Below, piece after piece: positions 1 through 7,199 of a stretch of 36,107 nucleotides of DNA. The position numbers were made by a program, and so were the translations under genes. The stretch spans positions 1-36,107 of the forward strand of contig JAIRZX010000186.1 of NCBI GenBank assembly GCA_031267005.1. Reading direction: 5' to 3'. The notes beneath the pieces were generated by a model. It ran no database searches. It worked only from the letters and a program-made list of their open reading frames with translations, and had not been told where the DNA came from. Source of the DNA: Deltaproteobacteria bacterium (lineage in GTDB: Bacteria; Desulfobacterota; Desulfarculia; Adiutricales; Adiutricaceae). Positions within the stretch are counted from its first letter, which is position 1. Each line of letters begins with the position of its first letter.

Positions 1-505
1 GGAAACTCAATGCACATTCAATGTAGGGCGTGTTACAATTATCAGAAATCCGCCCGCGCCTTAACTGGATTTTTTTTCCAAGTTAACCTGTACGGAACTA
101 AGATTAAAATTATAATTTCTTGTTGCCGATTCAATTTGATTTAATAAAATATAATCAAGAAAATATTTTTTTATGTTAAATTCTTTGGTTAGCCTGACAA
201 TACGATAATTTATGTTATTTATCCCGTTAAACACTGCAGGGATTGAAATTGCGTTTCTTCCATATAGAAATTTTCATTCCAGTTAATTATTTGAAAAGTC
301 GTAACTGTTATTCCCTATATAGTATGATATATAGTCTGCCATTATTCAGAAATTTAATAAGAACGGCAATAGCTGTATTTCCAAATCATGAACCAATTAA
401 CCAAAATATAAATGTCAGCCGTTTTCCTTGACAGCAAGCCCCTGTAAAGCTATAGTAACCTGTTAATTTTTTTGTGGCGAGCAGTTCCTCTCCAAACTTA
501 AGCTA
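1..505. other. AT-rich stretch without a recognisable gene
   Basis: Base composition is strongly AT-rich compared with the GC-rich core of the window. The only tracked ORF (62 aa, plus strand) has no ribosome binding site I can see, no recognisable motif and an unusual composition, so I do not call it. Short hydrophobic stretches can be read on the minus strand but are broken by stops. It may be decayed or imported DNA next to the transposase remnant. Confidence 0.5.
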
Positions 506-526
506 TTGCTTTATGGAGCTTCAAGC

Positions 527-1030
527 ATGACTGATGAAAAAAAACCTTCGCCTGACGGCCCAGCGCCTTTGACTATGGTTCCTTCCCACTTGCTCCCCGA
601 GCCCTACGGAAGCCTGCTGGCGAAGGGATGGCCCAAAGACTGGGCAAGGGCCTACATGAAAAGCCCAGAGCTTGAGTTGGCCAGGGATATCATGCCGAAT
701 ATCGATATCGGACGGCTGGAGTCAATTTACGGGGGGAACGGAAAAATCGGCGGTCCTCCCGAACACCTTCTTGCGCTTGCAGGAATCTTGTTCTACCAGA
801 TGGCCTACGGCCTGACCGACGGCGAAATGCAATCGGAACTGCACAAAAACATGTTCCTGCGCGAGGCCATCGGCAATGACGCCTCGTTGGCGTGCGTGCC
901 GGCCTTAAGCGACTTCCGAAACGAAGTCGCCAAGCGCGGGCTCCTCGACGCCATCTTCAACCCGCTCACCGAGTCCTGCGTGAAAAGCCGCAAAGCCAGG
1001 TCTCGCTTGCGTAAGGCGCTCCGCCCGTAG
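527..1030 (+). pseudogene. Truncated IS transposase (IS5/IS1182-like N-terminal part)
   Basis: This would be the N-terminal region of a DDE transposase that moves an insertion sequence. The ATG at 527 is preferred over the tracked TTG at 506 because GGAG lies about 9 bases upstream. The stretch with GGPPEHLLALAGILFYQMAY and LTDGEMQSEL, then a run resembling ALSDFRNEV, matches the pattern of the DUF772-type transposase N-terminus (a conserved GxP, a helix ending in Y-L-[ST]-D, then S-x-F-R). The product would be only about 167 aa, whereas these transposases are usually 350-500 aa. The DDE catalytic core is absent and the following DNA gives no continuation in any frame. I infer a 3'-truncated, inactive remnant. 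No terminal inverted repeats were identified. Confidence 0.6.
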
Positions 1031-1751
1031 CGTCAGCCTGCCGTGAAGCCGATGGCAACCCGAGGCACGTCTGACCCGTAAATTTGATCTTTCCTTTGAA
1101 CCCTTAAAGATCCGCCTTCCCGCTCTTCGCGGAGGTTCCCGGCAAACCGGAAAAAAGTCCGGCTCCGAAGAAGGTCCCGCACAAGAACTTTGCCTTCATG
1201 GGCAGTAAATTATACGTTAAGTTGCCGATCGGGAGGCAAAACTACCTAGGTTTTCCGGGCCGCAAGCTTAAGCGCGGACCAGGCGCCGCCTGATTAAATC
1301 CGCCCCGACGTGTCCGGGGCTTAAAAGGGAGGGTCACGATAACTCAGCATGGAGTTCGTCCCGGCTTCCCTGAGGGCGTTCGGGGCATGGGAACGCAACG
1401 CCAGGGAAGCCCTGGCTTACGGGGCATTTTAAGATCAGGAGTACTCATTAAGCTTCAAGAGCGCTGGCATCGGGCGCAAGCCCCGGAAAACGGCTGCCTT
1501 AATGCCGAGCAACAAGCTTTGCTATAACATTGCAGCCGATATCTCCCGGCTCCCCGGCGGCGTCGGCGCCTCACCCTGCCTCGCGTTGCCGGGACCCTGT
1601 CCGCCTTTCTCATGACTCAGTTCGAGGGCAAGCCGTTGGCCGCAATAAACAGAGCCGGGAAGACCTCCCGGATGATTTCGAGTTCGGCTTCCGTAGGGAC
1701 CGAGCATGGGTGCGCCGCTATCCTCTCCGCCTCCCCTCTGGAAATAGGGTT
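1031..1751. other. Gene debris between transposase remnant and small secreted protein
   Basis: No complete gene is seen. Two plus-strand open runs look protein-like: one from about 1108 to the stop at 1293 (ending near YVKLPIGRQNYLGFPG) that lacks a convincing start, and a 27-codon run from the ATG at 1350. Neither matches a family I recognise. The longer tracked ORFs here on both strands overlap each other and look like GC shadows. The stretch is probably the eroded remainder of a mobile element or an older gene. Confidence 0.3.
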
Positions 1752-2042
1752 TTAGTACCTGAGCATCATGTAACCGTTCCAGAACTTCGAAACGACATTA
1801 CCCGTGCGTTTGAAATCGTAGCCGTAGCTGGCCCCTATCACCTCCAACCTCTCGTCGGACTCGCCTCTGGTCAATGCGCGGAGAAGTTCAAGTCCGCCCG
1901 AGACGTCCGCCTTGGTTATCAGGGTTTCCTTTTCGCACCGCCCGCCCTCCTGGGCGGACAGCGGATACGGGGCGGAGGCGAGGGTAAACACGACGGCGGC
2001 GAAAGCCAGGACGACCGCGTACCGGCGTATGGTGCGGTTCAT
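1752..2042 (-). CDS. Small exported protein of unknown function
   Basis: A 96-residue protein with a classic export signal: basic start (MNRTIRRY), a hydrophobic core (AVVLAFAAVVFTLAS) and a cleavage-like site near YPLSAQE at about residue 30. The mature part is about 65 residues, contains one cysteine, and carries a basic/charged middle and an aromatic C-terminus (FWNGYMMLRY). The ATG is preceded by GGAG at about 12 bases, a weak but plausible ribosome binding site. I do not recognise the family. The signal peptide argues for a real periplasmic or secreted protein, although overlapping ORFs exist on the other strand. No neighbour suggests its role. Confidence 0.5.
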   Translation of the reverse strand: MNRTIRRYAVVLAFAAVVFTLASAPYPLSAQEGGRCEKETLITKADVSGGLELLRALTRGESDERLEVIGASYGYDFKRTGNVVSKFWNGYMMLRY

Positions 2043-2190
2043 TATTTTTCAGGGCTCCTTTATGGACCGGACGGGTAGTCCCGCCGCCTCGTTTCTTGGC
2101 GTTCCGCCTTCGCATTGAGGCGGTAAGGACCGCAACGAACTTGAAGGCGGGAGGGCCGGCAGAAGAGGTATGAATCACAACCTTCCGCTT

Positions 2191-2472
2191 TCATTCAAAC
2201 TCTAACCGTCTGCCAAAAATAACCGCCTCTTTCCAAATGGAAAGGACGCGGGCGCAATTGAATCCTCGGTTCAGAAGCTGCCGCAGTGAGTCCTTAAATA
2301 CTTGAGAGAGAGATATATTAATCATGCCAATATGGCAATTGCCGCCGGCGAGACCCTTGGCGGGATCCTCCGCGTCTAAAGCGCGGGAGAAATCCCTGGA
2401 TTCCTGGATGTCGGATAATGACAAAGTCGAGGCGTCACCGCAGAGGATGGAAAGGCATAGCGTTATGCGCAC
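2191..2472 (-). CDS. Hypothetical ORF, doubtful
   Basis: A 93-codon ORF starting at GTG. The second half (from about residue 52, SLSQVFKDSLRQLLNRGF) is helix-like and has a credible amino acid composition, but no family is recognisable and no strong ribosome binding site precedes the start. It could be a remnant of a larger gene. It ends about 150 bases upstream of the small exported protein gene on the same strand. Low confidence that it is expressed. Confidence 0.2.
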   Translation of the reverse strand: MRITLCLSILCGDASTLSLSDIQESRDFSRALDAEDPAKGLAGGNCHIGMINISLSQVFKDSLRQLLNRGFNCARVLSIWKEAVIFGRRLEFE

Positions 2473-2945
2473 CCCAAATCCGTCGAAATCGGACGGATCT
2501 GTGTGCTTCCTTTCATATCTTAATTATGAAACCGTTTTTTATCAAAGTCTACTTTTTCGTCCGTTTATCCTTTCCGGTCCGGCCAGGGGGACCGACCGAT
2601 TCCAAACCCTTTACGGCCTGCGACCTCCAAACTCGATCCTGGTTCAAGCCCCAGGCATTCAAAACCGCCATAGGTAAACCAGCGCCGCACGGAGGAGCGA
2701 ATGGTTCATGGCCCCGGGAAGCCCGATGATCCATGGACGCCCCATCCGTTCCATATTTCCTCGGAAACGTACAACCTACATGGCCTATCAGACTAGGATG
2801 GACGCTAGAGCCGTTAAATGCTCCAGCTTCCTGAAGCGATATTGAAACATAAATTCAGACGTTACGTTACCCTTGAACCGTCGACTTGGCTTGAGCGCGG
2901 TCATCGCCGCCCGCCCGGTCCGTTCGGCTGCGGCAGATCGTCAAG
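2473..2945. other. No gene seen
   Basis: Tracked ORFs here overlap one another on both strands and have arginine/proline-rich compositions typical of chance reading. The stretch lies downstream of the Fic gene on the minus strand and would contain its 3' end signal, but I see no clear hairpin with a T-run. Confidence 0.4.
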
Positions 2946-3839
2946 CTAGCTTACGCCCCCGGGTAAAGACTTGGCGAAAGCGATGCATTCCAACGTTTTA
3001 GCTGTCGCCAGACCGGAAAGATACCTGACGAATGGCTTCAAGTCGCCGCGATCGGCATTCGACAGCGCATCCAAGTATTCCTGTTTTCCGGCGACAGCCA
3101 CTACCGGCGGGAAAAAACCGGCCTTGATATACTCCATGGACATAAGTGCCCTTGCCACCCTCCCGTTTCCGTCCTGAAACGGGTGGATCAGTATGAACCG
3201 GTGATGGAGCCAGGCGGCCTCTATGTCAAAGGGCACCTTGGCCTCGATATGCGCGGCGTGCATTTCGAGGAGTTTGTCCATCTCAATGTCCACCTGCTCG
3301 GGCGGGCAATACTCAAAAATACCTTCCCCCGCGGAAGGGTTGTTCGGCCAACGCTTATAAACTCCTTTTAAGAGTTTAATCGGGACATGATGTCCCGTAG
3401 GCAACACTCCGATTGCGAATTCCTGGTTCTCGACAAACGCCGCGTGATAGGCCCTGATCGCTGTCGCATAGAGATGACGCCCATGCTTTATGTCCTGGTA
3501 CAAGGAATTGATGATCTGGTAATGGTTTTCAATAACCGCGGCAGTGTCTATGATTCCAATGCCGTTCGACTGATGGGATAATTCTACAGAATCAAGACCG
3601 TTATCAATCATGGCCTTGGTTAGGTTCCCGTCCAAGCTGTATAGCTTTTCCACTTGGCCGGTCTCGATCGCCCACTCGCGGATTATCTTCTCCCTAAAAG
3701 ACTCAAAAAGCTCGTGCTTAATCCTGTTTCGGACGAGTCCCCATTCCAGCTTGATATCATTGAAGTCCGGATCGGAAAAATCTAAATAGTTTTCCGGCAA
3801 ATCCTTTATCGGTTCCCATCTGTAAGCATATCCAGGCAT
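2946..3839 (-). CDS. Fic family protein (probable AMP-transferase)
   Basis: Fic proteins move AMP (sometimes other phosphate-containing groups) from a nucleotide onto hydroxyl side chains of target proteins, and many act as toxins or stress regulators. The full active-site loop HPFQDGNGRVAR is at residues 219-230, with the catalytic His219, the Asp/Gly/Asn phosphate cradle and Arg227. The N-terminal part carries REWAIETGQVEKLYSLDG (about residues 54-71), a segment familiar from stand-alone bacterial Fic proteins. Length (297 aa) fits the family. GGGAGG lies 7 bases before the ATG at 3839, a strong ribosome binding site that fixes the start. I could not find a clear inhibitory [ST]xxxE[GN] motif inside the protein, and no small antitoxin gene is adjacent. 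Autoregulation is therefore unresolved. The catalytic assignment is secure; the targets are unknown. Confidence 0.9.
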   Translation of the reverse strand: MPGYAYRWEPIKDLPENYLDFSDPDFNDIKLEWGLVRNRIKHELFESFREKIIREWAIETGQVEKLYSLDGNLTKAMIDNGLDSVELSHQSNGIGIIDTAAVIENHYQIINSLYQDIKHGRHLYATAIRAYHAAFVENQEFAIGVLPTGHHVPIKLLKGVYKRWPNNPSAGEGIFEYCPPEQVDIEMDKLLEMHAAHIEAKVPFDIEAAWLHHRFILIHPFQDGNGRVARALMSMEYIKAGFFPPVVAVAGKQEYLDALSNADRGDLKPFVRYLSGLATAKTLECIAFAKSLPGGVS

Positions 3840-4655
3840 TCAACCGCCTCCCTATACGAATCGCAGATCAAAAAATTAAACCCTGACGCTACGATTCTGC
3901 TAAATAAATCATTATACGCCAAAATGACGCTCTTGCGCCCGCCAGCCATAAACAACTATCTTCGTCGAGTTTTTTCCGGTCGCAAGGCGACAGGCCATCT
4001 CGCCCCTGCTACCGGAGCACCTCCAACAGCACAGAAACTAAACCGCTTTGCGAGAATTGGTTCAAAAACAGAATGTCGGGTGCAGTTTGCCGTAAAACAA
4101 CCTTTTATCCGTACACGAGGAGGCGTTACGTTCAGGACATACCCCGTTCCTCCCAGCGCCGGCCGGTAACCCCTTAGGCTCCCTGGCCGCCTCCGCGCCG
4201 CCCCCGGCAACCCTCATTCGGGTCACGGACCGCACCCCCCAGCCTTCCGGCGGCTCTCTTTCGGCTCGCTTTCAACTTCGCCTGATCATTTCGCCTACAG
4301 CTCCCGTAATGTCTCCGCCAGACGCCTGCCCTCTCCGCCTCCAAACGGATACCTGAAACAGCATCCGTTCGCGGGGGGACCCAAATTCCAGGATTCCTGA
4401 AAGCAGCCTCACAAACCATTCCGTCGCGCCAGAGACATGTCCATTGCCGCCAACCGCTTCTTCTGCTGTCCCCCAACGCCAAGCGGGCCACGCCCCCCTC
4501 AGCCGCCTGGCTTGCCCCGCTCAGACGGGTCGCTTGTTCTTACCGTGAACGGAAACAGCATTCGCTATTAACATTATTTAAATTCTAATCTTCTAGATTG
4601 TTAATTATCTATAGATATATAAATGGTAAGGGCAATCGCCCTCCCCTGCCTTAAT
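3840..4655. other. Gene-free region with AT-rich tail
   Basis: The GC-rich part (about 3.95-4.55 kb) carries only overlapping low-quality ORFs. From about 4555 the sequence turns sharply AT-rich just downstream of the nucleotidyltransferase gene. A 5-bp hairpin (AGGGC/GCCCT, about 4629-4642) lies there but is too weak for a terminator call. The promoter of the Fic gene should lie in the first 100 bases, where AT-rich text (TTTAATTTTTTG on the minus strand) precedes the ribosome binding site. Confidence 0.35.
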
Positions 4656-5210
4656 TCATTTTTGCCCTCTTGGTTTGCCGTCGGGTTTGGATGGAGTGAG
4701 ATTCAACTGTTCAAACGCATTGGATAAATTCCGTTCATGTTTGGCTTCAAGCTGAAAAGCGGGAAAAAACTTATAAACTAAAGTTAAAGCTTCACCTTTG
4801 CTCTTGATGCCTAGTTTATCAATCAAAAATTTAGTGTCATTAAAATCTTCCGTCCCTTTTCTTGAAGCTCTGATTTTTGTAGCTAAAAGAAAATCGGGCG
4901 TTACCACTTTAATGTTTAAGCCGGGAAGACTTAGAAAATCTAAAGTGGGAGTATCTGGATTGATCAAATAATTTCCAGAGCTGTTTAGCCAATCATCCGA
5001 AAATCCTTTCCCCTTACGCATATCCAAAGCTAATATTTGAACATCCAAATATGGCTCATAAACAGCATCGATATCGCGGGTCATTCTTCTTTCATTATAA
5101 GCCAATGCCATTGCTGCTCCGCCAAATATAACCATCTCGGCCTCAATGCCTTCATTGGCTAATCTCCGGCCCAACTCCTTAAGCCTAGCTAAAATGGCGT
5201 CTTTGTCCAT
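4656..5210 (-). CDS. DUF6036-like nucleotidyltransferase
   Basis: A 184-residue protein with the nucleotidyltransferase fold signature GGAAMALAYNERRMTRDIDA at residues 30-49: the glycine pair after a strand, then D46 and D48 as the metal-binding acidic pair. Such stand-alone enzymes (DUF6036/AbiEii-related) often act as toxins that add nucleotides to RNA or protein, usually paired with a neutralising partner. The later FNDTKFLIDKLGI stretch is also typical of this group. AAGGAG six bases before the ATG is a very good ribosome binding site. The gene starts 20 bases after the stop of the upstream repeat protein, so the two are probably cotranscribed. It is less GC-rich than its neighbours, suggesting separate acquisition. 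The enzyme class is well supported; the toxin role is inference. Confidence 0.8.
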   Translation of the reverse strand: MDKDAILARLKELGRRLANEGIEAEMVIFGGAAMALAYNERRMTRDIDAVYEPYLDVQILALDMRKGKGFSDDWLNSSGNYLINPDTPTLDFLSLPGLNIKVVTPDFLLATKIRASRKGTEDFNDTKFLIDKLGIKSKGEALTLVYKFFPAFQLEAKHERNLSNAFEQLNLTPSKPDGKPRGQK

Positions 5211-5230
5211 GCTAAACTCCTTGAATTCAC

Positions 5231-6169
5231 TCAGATCCGGTACAGTACGTACCCGGAGACGAAAACGTTTCGTTCCACGAATTCCGGAGGCGTATCACGC
5301 GCAGGTCCCGTGGAACCAGGAAGAGATTCGGGCGCGTAAGGAGACTCGTCCGGGAAAAAGCAACGGGGCTCGAAAGTCCAGGCCGGGACTGGCAGGTCGA
5401 AACGCCTTGAAAGGACGGCCGCCGCGGCGCCGAGGAACGGAACATGCCAGCGTTCAGGAGTGTCGTGCGGGGAATCTTTAAGCATATGTTCGCGGACTTC
5501 TTTGCCTCGGTAAAGGTAAAACGCGTCCAAGAAATTTCCAAGATTGATGGAAAAGTCATCGTATTCGCAAATGTCCGCAGATACGCTCCGTATCGTTGGT
5601 AATTTTTTTAAATCCGGCGCCTGGCATAAGGAATCAACGCTAAAGGGGAACGGCAGAAGCGGCGGCACCACGTTCTTCGGCGTACCGGCAATTTTGATCA
5701 AATCCTGCCAATCCGTTATGCCTTTGGGCATGTGCCGGTGAATACACGCGGTTTCAGCGACGTTGAACCCGCATCGATCCCGAAGCGTCCAGAGATCAAA
5801 GTCCGGCGGCAAAGGCGTTTCCTCGACCCAAACATGCGCCGCCGTTCTCCCCATCCGATCGCGGATTTCCCAGTCGTTAAAACCAGAAGGTAACGTCCCG
5901 CGTTTGAAGGCGATATGCCCGACCGGAACACCATAATGATCTGTAAGTCCCCATTCGGAAAAATCCTGAGGCAACAAATCGTTCCGCGCTGCTATTTGGG
6001 CGAGCCCGTACCCTTTCTCAGTCAATAGACCCCAGCCGCGTTCGTCCGGGAGGGTGCCGTCCCGAAGGGCGTCTATCAAAGGCAGACTGTCCCGCTTATA
6101 GCTCTCGAAAATCATGGGGGCGACCTTCCCTGCCAGGGTCATAATCCCGTCTCGGGCCGACTGAGGCAA
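5231..6169 (-). CDS. Ankyrin-like repeat protein paired with nucleotidyltransferase
   Basis: A 312-residue protein in two parts. Residues about 41-147 hold four repeats of about 27 residues with the pattern LP-x-x-F-x-x-W-x-L-x-D-x-x-G-x-x-(V/A)AH, resembling ankyrin-type protein-binding repeats. The C-terminal 120 residues include FLDAFYLYRG, LPVPAWTFEPRCFF and PEFVERNVFVSG. From memory, similar text (P-x-W, then sP-x-F-x-x-RN-x-F) occurs in genes just upstream of DUF6036 nucleotidyltransferases, so it may be the cognate partner. It lies 20 bases upstream of the nucleotidyltransferase gene. The start is uncertain: the tracked start is TTG at 6169, an in-frame TAG lies about 39 bases further upstream, and no ATG lies between. 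It may be translated by coupling to, or a frameshift from, the ORF at 6199-6462. The pairing is plausible; an antitoxin function is inferred. Confidence 0.6.
   Translation of the reverse strand: MPQSARDGIMTLAGKVAPMIFESYKRDSLPLIDALRDGTLPDERGWGLLTEKGYGLAQIAARNDLLPQDFSEWGLTDHYGVPVGHIAFKRGTLPSGFNDWEIRDRMGRTAAHVWVEETPLPPDFDLWTLRDRCGFNVAETACIHRHMPKGITDWQDLIKIAGTPKNVVPPLLPFPFSVDSLCQAPDLKKLPTIRSVSADICEYDDFSINLGNFLDAFYLYRGKEVREHMLKDSPHDTPERWHVPFLGAAAAVLSRRFDLPVPAWTFEPRCFFPDESPYAPESLPGSTGPARDTPPEFVERNVFVSGYVLYRI
5729..6049 (-). repeat. Four 27-residue (81-bp) tandem repeats inside the coding region
   Basis: The repeats begin at successive LP/MP dipeptides at residues 40, 66, 93, 120 and 147 of the ORF. 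Conserved positions are F-x-x-W, L-x-D, G and (A)H. They are diverged at DNA level, so this is an old protein repeat and not a recent tandem expansion. Confidence 0.6.
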
Positions 6170-6198
6170 GCCCGAAGCCTGGGCCAGGATCTGCTGAA

Positions 6199-6462
6199 TT
6201 ACCGCTTGCCCCTAAAGGCTAAAACGGTTTCGGGTAAGTATACGGGAAAACACCTTGTGCACGTCCGGAAATACCTTAAGCCAGCCTTTCCCGCTTCCGT
6301 CCGCAACGAAGCAGGCATACCGTCGTCGCGAAGCGCCTTTTGCCCTTGTTTCGCCATCTCCTTGAACGTCTCAATCAATGCCGTCCGGCTGTCAGGAACG
6401 ACCGTTGCGAACGGGCGTGCCAAGAATCTTGCCTCTCCGAGCCTGAGTTTCTCCGCGGCCAA
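6199..6462 (-). CDS. Short ORF running into the repeat-protein gene, possibly its 5' part
   Basis: An 87-codon ORF with TTG as the only nearby start. The text is protein-like (PFATVVPDSRTALIETFKEM) but no family is recognised. Its TAA stop falls within the open frame that begins the repeat protein (after the TAG of that frame and about 30 bases before its TTG). The downstream frame reads QQILAQASGLPQS directly across the junction. The arrangement fits either a translationally coupled small gene or a single longer gene broken by one frameshift near 6200. Neither piece has a convincing start codon, which favours the frameshift reading. Confidence 0.35.
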   Translation of the reverse strand: MAAEKLRLGEARFLARPFATVVPDSRTALIETFKEMAKQGQKALRDDGMPASLRTEAGKAGLRYFRTCTRCFPVYLPETVLAFRGKR

Positions 6463-6860
6463 CTCATCTTAATTTAAGCACTGATTTCCCGGACAATCAA
6501 ATCGTTTTAGATATCTAAATATCTAAAAACTTTATTCCGCTGCGAAAACCCAGCTATCAACCGCGAAGTATCCGTAAGCAGGGTTGAAGACCACCTCCCC
6601 CCAGCTCACGGACCCAGCTCGCGGACCGCCTCACGCCCTCCCCCAAGATCGTCTGCCCCTGCTCGCAGCGGCCCCCCTCTCGCCTGCCCGAAGCTCGACT
6701 CCAGCCTGACACCGGACCGCCCCGCCTAGAGCCCCTGATCCGATATGCGCAATTGAACTCATTTGCTTTTGGTTTGCCGGCACTCTCTGGGCTGCCGATT
6801 TCGGAGGATGGGAGGGGAGGGTTTTCGCAGCCGAATCGACATGCGCAACGTCCACAAGTA

Positions 6861-6880
6861 GGCCTGGGGCAGTCCAGGCC
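6861..6880 (+). other. Perfect 7-bp GC-rich hairpin
   Basis: GGCCTGG, a 6-base loop GGCAGT, then CCAGGCC. It lies 44 bases upstream of the terminator-like hairpin on the same strand. It could be part of a small structured RNA; I could not match it to SRP, 6S, tmRNA, RNase P or a known riboswitch by eye. Confidence 0.3.
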
Positions 6881-6923
6881 CGGGACCAAGCTCGTGAACG
6901 GATACCCCGGTGGCGCTCAGGGA

Positions 6924-6953
6924 GCAGGGCGGAGATGCCCTGCCGCCTTTTTT
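6924..6953 (+). terminator. Rho-independent terminator, plus strand
   Basis: GCAGGGC, a 6-base loop GGAGAT, GCCCTGC, then CGCC and six T residues. This is a textbook intrinsic terminator for a plus-strand transcript, yet no credible plus-strand protein gene lies upstream. That is why a noncoding RNA ending here is considered. Confidence 0.6.
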
Positions 6954-7199
6954 CCGGATACTGAAGGGGGGGAACGACAGTCGTAAAGATGATTCAGCCA
7001 AGGGCTACCATAGAATTTCCACGCAGGCTTTAACTGCCGAGCGCGAGCGCCATAATCCCGACGAGTATCCCCCGGCCCCCCCCCGAACCGCGCGGCTTTG
7101 AGGTTATTTCAGAACCGCCGCCAGGGCGTGACTTGTCGGGCCGCCTTTAATCAGCTGTCCTTTCGCGCGTAAATACCCCACCGTGCCGCTTCCCCTGGT

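Larger units (their letters stand above)
6473..7199. other. Gene-free stretch with structured plus-strand region
   Basis: It begins with an AT-rich patch containing the repeated TATCTAAA (about 6508-6530), upstream of the minus-strand ORF 6199-6462 and a plausible promoter area for that block. Tracked ORFs at 6.55-7.1 kb overlap on both strands and look spurious. A plus-strand hairpin and a terminator-like hairpin (listed separately) sit at 6861-6953. It also contains the 3' flank of kinase K1, with no clear terminator for that gene. Confidence 0.4.

Noticed and set aside
243-431. 62-aa plus-strand ORF near the left edge
   Set aside because: No ribosome binding site, no recognised family, AT-rich chance-like composition.
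4174-4491. 105-aa minus-strand ORF in the 3.8-4.6 kb gap
   Set aside because: Composition is Arg/Gly/Trp-rich with no motif, it overlaps another ORF in a different frame, and it has no visible ribosome binding site.
4629-4642. Hairpin AGGGC-GATT-GCCCT downstream of the nucleotidyltransferase
   Set aside because: Only five base pairs and no T-run directly after it; too weak for a terminator call.
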